Assembly (NCBI GenBank): GCA_043779285.1
Contig: JAYWEL010000064.1
Coordinates: 1-27,791, forward strand
Reading direction: 5' to 3'
Length of the DNA stretch: 27,791 nucleotides
Source: MGR-bin208 sp043779285
GTDB lineage: Bacteria > Bacteroidota > Bacteroidia > Chitinophagales > Chitinophagaceae
The translations under genes and the position numbers were made by a program. The notes beneath the pieces were generated by a model. That model was not told the DNA's origin, searched no databases, and was given only the letters and a program-made list of their open reading frames with translations. Shown here piece after piece: positions 22,028-27,791 of the stretch (positions are counted from its first letter, which is position 1; every line of letters starts with the position of its first letter).

Positions 22028-22051
22028 AAAGGTCCGAAAAGGACCTTTTTT
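22028..22051 (+). terminator. Intrinsic terminator of the OmpH-like gene
   Basis: AAAGGTCC (22028-22035) and GGACCTTT (22041-22048) form a perfect 8-bp stem with loop GAAAA, followed by T to 22051. It starts seven bases after the stop codon. Confidence 0.9.
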
Positions 22052-22120
22052 ATTAACGGCATTCCTTCTTTTCAATTCCACTTTTATGTTTATCTTGACA
22101 TCCAAAAACTAACTGTACAT

Positions 22121-23545
22121 ATGTCAAAACAATCTACATTCAAACAATCCCTGAGTTTATTTGATGCTACCATGATCGTTGCGGGATCCATGATTGGTTC
22201 CGGTATTTTTATTGTAAGTGCCGATATTGCACGAAATGTTGGTAGTGCAGGTTGGCTTATTGCGGTATGGGTTATTACCGGTATTATGACCATTATTGCA
22301 GCCGTTAGTTATGGCGAATTAAGTGGTATGTATCCTAAAGCAGGTGGTCAATATGTTTATTTGAAGGAAGCATATAATCCGTTGATGGGATTTCTATATG
22401 GCTGGAGTTTTTTTGCGGTCATTCAAACGGCTACTATCGCTGCCGTAGGTGTGGCTTTTGCAAGATTTTCAGCATATCTATTTCCTGCACTCAGTGAAAA
22501 AAATATTTTGGCCGATTTCGGATTTGTAACCATATCCGCAGCACAGGTTACAGCAATCATTCTGATATTTTTATTAACGTTGATCAATACCCGTGGTATT
22601 AAAGAAGGTAAATTGATTCAAACCACTTTTACTTCTGCCAAAATAATTGCTTTAGTAGGACTGACTTTATTAGGATTCTTTTTGGTTAAAGAAAGTTTCT
22701 GGGATCAGAATTGGCAAACAGGAATGAATGCAATGAAAGATCTGGGAGAAGGAGGAGCAGGTTCTGTGCCAACTACATGGCAACCAATTTCCGGTTCATT
22801 ATTAATGGGTGCAATTGCTGCAGCCATGGTAGGATCTGTGTTTAGCAGTGATGCATGGAACAATGTAACATTTATTGCAGGTGAAGTAAAAAATCCACAT
22901 CGGAATATCGGCCTGAGTTTGTTTTTAGGAACCTTGCTAGTATGTACATTATATGTAGCGGCAAACCTGATGTATCTAAATGCAATGCCATTAGATGAAA
23001 TTGCATTTCCACATGAAGACAGACTGGCAGTATCTGCTGCTAATCATATTTTCGGACAAAGCGGAATGATCATCATTGCTTTATTAATTATGGTTTCAAC
23101 ATTTGGTTGTAATAACGGATTGATCCTTGCCGGTGCCCGTGTGTATTATACCATGGCACAGGATAAATTATTTTTCAGAAAAGCTGGTGAATTAAATAAA
23201 AATGCTGTTCCGCAAAATGCATTGTGGGCACAGTTTGTTGTTGCATCATTATTATGTTTAAGTGGACGGTATGGCGACCTGTTGGATATGATTGCTTTTG
23301 TGGTGGTTGTTTTTTATGTGTTGACCATCATCGGCATTTTTATACTCCGTAAAAAGCAACCAGATATGGCAAGACCGTACAAAGCGTTTGGGTATCCGGT
23401 TTTACCAATCATTTATATATTGATGGGGACTGCTTTTTGTATAACATTATTAATTTATAAACCTACATATACTATCTGGGGTTTAGGTATCATGTTATCA
23501 GGTATACCATTATATTATTTTGCCGTTTCGCAACAAAAAAAATAA
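22121..23545 (+). CDS. APC-superfamily amino acid permease
   Basis: This 474-residue inner-membrane transporter has about 12 hydrophobic segments and the APC hallmark GSMIGSGIF (22-30) in the first helix, where the backbone binds the amino-acid substrate. It also has GGQYVYLKEAYNPLMGFLYGW, typical of the LAT/APA type. The substrate is not evident. The frame extends up to 22025 without an obvious family sequence and overlaps the preceding terminator, so ATG 22121 (MSKQSTFKQSLSLFDAT) is chosen. A weak promoter-like TATGTTTA lies at 22085-22092. The stop is 16 bases before the next gene, so it probably leads a four-gene transcript with rfaE1, the isoaspartyl peptidase and ispD. Confidence 0.9.
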   Translation: MSKQSTFKQSLSLFDATMIVAGSMIGSGIFIVSADIARNVGSAGWLIAVWVITGIMTIIAAVSYGELSGMYPKAGGQYVYLKEAYNPLMGFLYGWSFFAVIQTATIAAVGVAFARFSAYLFPALSEKNILADFGFVTISAAQVTAIILIFLLTLINTRGIKEGKLIQTTFTSAKIIALVGLTLLGFFLVKESFWDQNWQTGMNAMKDLGEGGAGSVPTTWQPISGSLLMGAIAAAMVGSVFSSDAWNNVTFIAGEVKNPHRNIGLSLFLGTLLVCTLYVAANLMYLNAMPLDEIAFPHEDRLAVSAANHIFGQSGMIIIALLIMVSTFGCNNGLILAGARVYYTMAQDKLFFRKAGELNKNAVPQNALWAQFVVASLLCLSGRYGDLLDMIAFVVVVFYVLTIIGIFILRKKQPDMARPYKAFGYPVLPIIYILMGTAFCITLLIYKPTYTIWGLGIMLSGIPLYYFAVSQQKK

Positions 23546-23561
23546 TGACGACTTTTGCAAC

Positions 23562-24551
23562 ATGGAAGATCTAAAAAAATTATTCAATTCGTTTAATAGA
23601 ATTAAAGTAGCTGTGTTGGGAGATGTTATGCTCGACACGTATATGTGGGGGCATGTTGAACGCATTTCTCCGGAAGCTCCTGTACCAGTTGTTTCGCTGG
23701 ATAAAAAAGAAAACAGGATTGGAGGCGCCGGAAATGTTGCGTTGAATATACGTTCATTGGGTGCTGAAGTTTTTGTGCTGTCTGTAATAGGAGCTGATGA
23801 GGATGGGGATAAACTGGAAACTCTTTTGAAGGGAAAAAATATCAAGACCGCATATTTATTAAAAAGTAAGGAACGGTTAACAACCAATAAAACAAGAATT
23901 ATTTCCCGCAATCAGCAAATGATGAGGTTGGATGCTGAAATCAGTAATGACCTTTCAGTTGCGGATGAAAATAAATTATTGGAGAAAATTGAAACACTAA
24001 TAAAAAAGGAAAAACTGGATGTGTTGATTTTTGAAGATTATAATAAAGGGGTGTTGACCGAAAAGTTAATCCGGGAAACAATTGCCCTTTGTAAAAAATC
24101 AAACGTGATTTGTACCGTAGATCCAAAACGAAAAAACTTTTTTTCTTACAAAGGAGTCGACATATTTAAACCCAATTTGAAAGAAGTGAAAGAGGGACTG
24201 AATTTATTAATAGATAATGTTGAACTGCGGCAGTTAAAAAACATTCATAAGGAACTGCATGCAATCCTTGATCATAAGATTTCTTTTATAACTCTTTCAG
24301 AAAAAGGAGTATATTATCAGCAGGATGGAAATGCATCAATCATACCATCACATTTCAGAAATATTGCCGACGTTTCAGGAGCCGGAGATACAGTAATAGC
24401 GGTTGCTTCATTGGTTTATGCTGTTTCAAAAAACATACATCTGATGGCAGATATTGCCAATATTGCTGGTGGTTTGGTTTGTGAAGAAGTAGGTACTATG
24501 GCCATCAATAAGGAGAAATTATTGCAAGAATGTGAATTGTTACTTTCCTGA
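23562..24551 (+). CDS. rfaE1: D-glycero-D-manno-heptose-7-phosphate kinase (RfaE domain I)
   Basis: This PfkB-family sugar kinase most resembles the kinase domain of HldE/RfaE, which phosphorylates heptose-7-phosphate at C1 on the way to ADP-heptose for lipopolysaccharide. The 329-residue protein begins with KVAVLGDVMLDTYMWGHVERISPEAPVPVV-like residues (14-43), carries the first PfkB signature GGAGNVALNIRSLGA (54-68) and the second, DVSGAGDT (270-277), with catalytic base D276. The cytidylyltransferase-like second domain of E. coli HldE is absent, as in many genomes where it is a separate gene. ATG 23562 is chosen; the frame upstream overlaps the permease gene. A different PfkB sugar substrate cannot be excluded. 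Confidence 0.88.
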   Translation: MEDLKKLFNSFNRIKVAVLGDVMLDTYMWGHVERISPEAPVPVVSLDKKENRIGGAGNVALNIRSLGAEVFVLSVIGADEDGDKLETLLKGKNIKTAYLLKSKERLTTNKTRIISRNQQMMRLDAEISNDLSVADENKLLEKIETLIKKEKLDVLIFEDYNKGVLTEKLIRETIALCKKSNVICTVDPKRKNFFSYKGVDIFKPNLKEVKEGLNLLIDNVELRQLKNIHKELHAILDHKISFITLSEKGVYYQQDGNASIIPSHFRNIADVSGAGDTVIAVASLVYAVSKNIHLMADIANIAGGLVCEEVGTMAINKEKLLQECELLLS

Positions 24552-24625
24552 TTAGGTAAATTATTTATGTAGAACTTCGTGTGGGTATTACAGCAAAAAA
24601 GGAGTTCGTTTTCCAATTCGTAATT

Positions 24626-25573
24626 ATGTCAAAATTTACAATAGCTATACATGGCGGTGCCGGAACGATTTTAAAGTCTTTGATGACTGATGAAATGGAG
24701 GCTGCTTACAAGGCCGCTTTAAAAGAGGCTATGGATGCAGGTTATACAATTTTGAATGCTTCAGGAAGTGCTGTAGATGCAGTTAAAGCAGCAGTCATTT
24801 CGTTGGAAAATAATTTGCTCTTTAATGCAGGAAGAGGATCTGTATTTACAAAAGAGGGCCTTCACGAAATGGATGCAGCCATTATGGATGGATCTGATCT
24901 GAATGCCGGTGCTGTGGCAGCAGTCCGGAATATCCGTAATCCGATAGAGCTTGCGGCAGAAGTGATGTATAACAGTAACCATGTTATGTTGAGTGGCAAC
25001 GGTGCAAATGAATTTGCAAAAAAACAAGGACTGGTATTTGAGTCGGATGAATATTTTTTCTCCCAATTCAGATTCGATCAATGGAATGCAATCCGTGATT
25101 CAGATTCATATTCTTTGGATCATTCAAAAACAAAAGAGGGTTTAAGTTTTGAAGATAAAAAATTTGGAACTGTTGGTGCTGTTGCCTGCGATGAAAAAGG
25201 AAATATTGCAGCAGCTACGAGTACCGGTGGTATGACCAATAAAATGTATGGACGAATTGGTGATAGCCCGTTGATTGGTATTGGAACTTATGCAAACAAT
25301 AATACCTGTGCCATCAGTTGTACGGGCCATGGAGAGCCTTTTATACGTGCTGTTACTGCATATGATGTAAGTTGTTTGATGGAATATAAAGGGTTGTCCT
25401 TATCCGAAGCTGTTAAAAAAGTTGTGCATGAAAAATTGATTCAGATTGAAGGGGAAGGCGGAATGATTGCCGTGGATGCAAAAGGAAACCATGCGATGAT
25501 GTTTAACAGCGAAGGGATGTATCGTGGATTTAGAAACAGTGATGGTTTGGATGAAATAGCTATTTACAAATAG
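24626..25573 (+). CDS. iaaA: Isoaspartyl peptidase / type III L-asparaginase
   Basis: This Ntn-hydrolase cleaves isoaspartyl dipeptides and L-asparagine. The 315-residue precursor starts with KFTIAIHGGAGTI, the family's opening strand, and has GGSAVDAV-type and GRGSVFT segments. It would self-cleave between G181 and the nucleophile T182 in KKFGTVGAVACD to give alpha and beta chains. The substrate-binding TSTGGMTNKMYGRIGDSP follows, with GTYANN and CTGHGE downstream. No signal peptide is seen, so it is cytoplasmic. ATG 24626 gives the family-like start; an upstream GTG at 24581 does not. It lies 74 bases after rfaE1 and 21 before ispD. Confidence 0.92.
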   Translation: MSKFTIAIHGGAGTILKSLMTDEMEAAYKAALKEAMDAGYTILNASGSAVDAVKAAVISLENNLLFNAGRGSVFTKEGLHEMDAAIMDGSDLNAGAVAAVRNIRNPIELAAEVMYNSNHVMLSGNGANEFAKKQGLVFESDEYFFSQFRFDQWNAIRDSDSYSLDHSKTKEGLSFEDKKFGTVGAVACDEKGNIAAATSTGGMTNKMYGRIGDSPLIGIGTYANNNTCAISCTGHGEPFIRAVTAYDVSCLMEYKGLSLSEAVKKVVHEKLIQIEGEGGMIAVDAKGNHAMMFNSEGMYRGFRNSDGLDEIAIYK

Positions 25574-25581
25574 ACCTGAAT

Positions 25582-25589
25582 TATATTTG
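25582..25589 (+). promoter_or_regulatory. -7 promoter motif immediately before ispD
   Basis: TATATTTG matches TAnnTTTG exactly and ends five bases before the ispD ATG. I see no -33 element at normal distance. If used, RNA would start at or next to the start codon, giving a leaderless mRNA. Confidence 0.4.
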
Positions 25590-25594
25590 CAGTC

Positions 25595-26275
25595 ATGAAA
25601 AAATATGCCATTATTGTTGCCGGCGGTTTAGGATCAAGAATGGGATCAACAATACCTAAACAGTTTTTATTGTTGAACAATAAACCTGTTTTATATTATT
25701 CATTGAAAGCATTTTTGGATGCATATGTAGATCTGCAAATTATCCTGGTATTGCCCATTGACTTTATGGATATGGGAACAGAAATTATGGATGGCTTTTT
25801 TGATTCATCTAGAATTCAGATTACTGCCGGTGGTGATAGTCGTTTTCAATCTGTAAAAAATGGATTGCAATTGGTTGAAGAAGATTCCATCGTTTTTGTT
25901 CATGATGCTGTTCGTTGTTTACTCACAACAGATTTAATTCATCGCTGTTACACACAAGCGATTGAAACGGGTACTGCAATTCCGGTTATTTCTTCAAAAG
26001 ACAGTATACGAATTTTAACGGGAAAAGAAAATGAAACCGTTGATAGAACCAAGATTAAATTAGTTCAGACACCACAAACATTTCACAGTAAAATATTATT
26101 ACCTGCTTATCAAATAGATTTCAAAGATAAATTTACGGATGAAGCATCCGTAGTTGAAGCTTTTGGATTAAAACTTTCTTTGATTGAGGGAGAAGAAAAT
26201 AATATTAAGATCACCAGCCCAATTGATCTTGTTGTAGCAGAGAAAATGATGGAAGAACAAAAAGAGAAAATGTAA
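25595..26275 (+). CDS. ispD: 2-C-methyl-D-erythritol 4-phosphate cytidylyltransferase
   Basis: IspD transfers CMP from CTP to methylerythritol phosphate, the third step of the MEP isoprenoid pathway. The 226-residue protein has the nucleotide-binding GGLGSRMG (10-17) with R15 and K22 in PKQF, the GGDSRFQSVKNGL segment (79-91), and VHDAVR (102-107) where the family has VHDAAR, plus the later VQTPQTF and FTDEASVVE segments. It is complete. It starts 21 bases after iaaA, with a -7-like motif just before it, and its stop is only four bases from the stop of the convergent gene, with no clear terminator between them. Confidence 0.95.
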   Translation: MKKYAIIVAGGLGSRMGSTIPKQFLLLNNKPVLYYSLKAFLDAYVDLQIILVLPIDFMDMGTEIMDGFFDSSRIQITAGGDSRFQSVKNGLQLVEEDSIVFVHDAVRCLLTTDLIHRCYTQAIETGTAIPVISSKDSIRILTGKENETVDRTKIKLVQTPQTFHSKILLPAYQIDFKDKFTDEASVVEAFGLKLSLIEGEENNIKITSPIDLVVAEKMMEEQKEKM

Positions 26276-26279
26276 AGAG

Positions 26280-27230
26280 TTAATTCTTTATCCAGTTTAT
26301 ATACCAGGGAAGCCTGTTCAATTGAAGGGCAGCATATTTTTCTTCCACTGCACCAAAACTGCTGTAGAAAAAAGCCAGGTTGCGGATATCCGATCCTTCA
26401 AAATCAAGCCAAATATTTTTACCGGCATGGTCTTTTACAAAAGCATCAATCAATGCATGGGATGCACCTGTTGTTTTTCTCCGCCCGGATGAACCGTTCG
26501 GACGGGCATTTGGATGATTGCCCACCAGAATATAATAAGCCCTGTTGTGTGAAAAGAAAAATACTGCGGATGCCAGTAGTTCATGATTAGCAGAAACAAT
26601 TCCATAACTAATGGCTTTGTTTTTAGCATGCAGTAATTGAAATAATTTTGAAAAATTTTCAAATCCCTGATCTGCATTTTTATAAAAATGCTGCATCTGA
26701 TTTTTTGCAAGCCTGATGACTTCTTCAACCGGAATATTTTTTTTTACAACACAGTTTTGTTTGAATGCTTTTTGAATATTTCTTTTAATGTTGTCCCGGT
26801 ATGCATCAAATATTTCTGTGTAAGGTTTATGTAGGTCCAACACAAAATTGTTTCGTTGGTAAATAGTGAAATCTGGTATTGCATAAACATTTTCGCTATT
26901 CAGAAAAATGTCGGCGTACTTGAATTTTTCCGGGATGCTGTTTATAAAAGTAAGTAGTATTTCTGCATTTATATTCTTGCCAAATACACCCAGTTGTGCA
27001 GTCAGGAAAGGTTGGTACAAATAATAAATGCCATATTTTTTATTCCAGGTAAGTGGCATAACTATTTCATAATCATCCAGGATCAACGCATCCCAATGCA
27101 TAGACATATTGTCGAGATAATAAGAATAAGCATAAATTAATCCGTTGTCTGCTTTATCAATACAGGCATCCCATTTTGGTTTGTCAATCAGATAGTTCGG
27201 AAGATATTGTATGGTAAAATTAGCAGTCAT
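26280..27230 (-). CDS. GNAT/FemAB-like acyltransferase-fold protein
   Basis: This 316-residue protein resembles the FemAB-like branch of the GNAT fold found in Bacteroidota: an N-terminal WDACIDKADNGLIYAYSYYL segment, a central YRDNIKRNIQKAFKQN (about 144-158), and a C-terminal half with GIVSANHELLASAVFFF, YILVGN and WLDFEGSDIRNLAFFYSSFGA, the last typical of these proteins. The reaction is not known; relatives transfer amino acids or acyl groups onto cell-wall or lipid precursors. An in-frame palindromic element (26483-26507) encodes residues 242-250 between GNHPN and TTGASHALID. The ATG is one base after the stop of the upstream gene at 27232, so the two are translationally coupled. It converges with ispD. 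Confidence 0.72.
   Translation of the reverse strand: MTANFTIQYLPNYLIDKPKWDACIDKADNGLIYAYSYYLDNMSMHWDALILDDYEIVMPLTWNKKYGIYYLYQPFLTAQLGVFGKNINAEILLTFINSIPEKFKYADIFLNSENVYAIPDFTIYQRNNFVLDLHKPYTEIFDAYRDNIKRNIQKAFKQNCVVKKNIPVEEVIRLAKNQMQHFYKNADQGFENFSKLFQLLHAKNKAISYGIVSANHELLASAVFFFSHNRAYYILVGNHPNARPNGSSGRRKTTGASHALIDAFVKDHAGKNIWLDFEGSDIRNLAFFYSSFGAVEEKYAALQLNRLPWYINWIKN
26483..26507. repeat. Palindromic element inserted in frame in the FemAB-like gene
   Basis: This 25-base element is symmetrical: GCCCG, GAT, GAAC, a central C, GTTC, GGA, CGGGC, with the outer 5-bp and inner 4-bp arms perfectly complementary. It is much more GC-rich than the gene and encodes ARPNGSSGR, a low-complexity stretch within an otherwise family-like region. 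Confidence 0.65.
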
Positions 27231-27231
27231 T

Positions 27232-27791
27232 TCAATAGATCAATTCCGGAATTATTTTACGTAGGTTGAAATTCGAAATATCAATACTAAAAGAAATTGT
27301 TTTCATAAAACGGTTCTTCCTTTCGAGTGTATTTTGAATATAATCTTTAAACGCATTACTATACAATAAAGGCACGTAAATATTCACTGATTCATTGAAT
27401 AATGGAAACTGCAATCCGGCATCAAACAAAAAACGATCGGAGCTGCTATTCTTTTTCCAATCATCTGATTGAGTCCCGATATCAAGGAATAATTTCAATG
27501 GAATGTTAAACGGCAACATTTGCAACGGATTTATTTTATCAGGAATTGTACTGCTTAAATTAATAGCCATTAGCCAGTCATCTGTTTTTCCAATTTTATT
27601 GGAGTACAGATTTGTTCTTACTTTAAATCCGCCATCTCTTTCCATGATTTGCTGACTGGCTAATTGATCGAAATGATTACGACCGATAAAATAATCACTA
27701 TAAGTATAATCTTCATATCCATCAGCTCCGGTCATATTTAAATGAAACCGGTCTGTATTCAATTGTTTGCGTACTGTTTTTGAACCCATGT
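27232..27791 (-). CDS. C-terminal part of a probable outer-membrane beta-barrel protein
   Basis: The frame is open to the right window edge; the methionine at 27789 is internal or uncertain, so this is a 3' fragment of about 186 residues. It shows alternating strands and turns with aromatic residues (DWLMAINLSSTIP, IPLKLFLDIGTQSDDW, RFLFDAGLQFPLFNESVNIYVPLLYS, KTISFSIDISNFNL), consistent with beta-barrel strands. I recall similar C-terminal ends in large Bacteroidota proteins with an M1-type metallopeptidase domain, but no catalytic part is in the window, so that remains a guess. It is followed after one base by the FemAB-like gene. Confidence 0.5.
   Translation of the reverse strand, partial: MGSKTVRKQLNTDRFHLNMTGADGYEDYTYSDYFIGRNHFDQLASQQIMERDGGFKVRTNLYSNKIGKTDDWLMAINLSSTIPDKINPLQMLPFNIPLKLFLDIGTQSDDWKKNSSSDRFLFDAGLQFPLFNESVNIYVPLLYSNAFKDYIQNTLERKNRFMKTISFSIDISNFNLRKIIPELIY

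Noticed and set aside
24601..24604. GGAG as a Shine-Dalgarno for the isoaspartyl peptidase.
   Set aside because: It is 21 bases from ATG 24626, too far to act in normal initiation.
1..27791. CRISPR array, transposon, toxin-antitoxin, or defence system.
   Set aside because: I found no regularly spaced repeats, transposase, nuclease or toxin-like genes on either strand.

Overview
The window looks like a chromosomal segment of a Bacteroidota bacterium, probably of the Chitinophagales type. The evidence: the -7 promoter motif TAnnTTTG sits before several gene blocks; almost no gene has a Shine-Dalgarno sequence, the clear exception being rpsU; proteins are of the Bacteroidota type (HscA, short bS21, three-HhH ComEA-like protein, RpoB/RpoC, single-domain RfaE1 kinase); and interspersed palindromes typical of these genomes are present. 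The DNA is AT-rich. The lineage below phylum is an inference.

Layout. 1-3574: the 3' part of hscA (its 5' end lies outside the window) faces a leftward pair, ribE (riboflavin synthase) and a GT-C-like membrane protein. 3600-5337: rpsU, a XerC-type tyrosine recombinase and hpf, rightward, with terminators after rpsU and hpf. 5374-7357: a promoter, then tRNA-Thr(UGU), tRNA-Tyr(GUA), tRNA-Gly(UCC), tRNA-Thr(GGU) and tuf, the same order and anticodons as the E. coli thrU-tyrU-glyT-thrT-tufB operon. 7363-8384: tRNA-Trp, secE, nusG, terminator. 8432-9259: an FkbM-type methyltransferase placed between nusG and rplK. 9274-11880: promoter, rplK, rplA, rplJ (with a long acidic tail), rplL, terminator. 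11879-12853: a leftward membrane-anchored helix-hairpin-helix protein placed between rplL and rpoB. 12947-21335: a promoter, structured leader, rpoB, rpoC, terminator. 21349-22051: an OmpH/Skp-like protein with its own terminator. 22121-26275: APC permease, rfaE1 kinase, isoaspartyl peptidase and ispD, closely spaced and probably co-transcribed. 26280-27791: a leftward FemAB/GNAT-like protein and the C-terminal end of a larger, probably outer-membrane protein that runs off the right edge.

Together most genes serve translation and transcription: elongation factor and its tRNAs, secretion (SecE), elongation control (NusG), ribosomal stalk and L1 arm, RNA polymerase, ribosome hibernation and the bS21 subunit. 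I see no CRISPR array, transposase, prophage or obvious new defence system. The points worth a second look are small: two palindromic elements inserted in frame inside protein genes, a lone perfect Shine-Dalgarno before rpsU, two unrelated genes breaking the normally continuous nusG-rplK and rplL-rpoB order, recurrent boxA-like leader motifs, an attenuator-like arrangement between tuf and tRNA-Trp, and tRNA stem mismatches.
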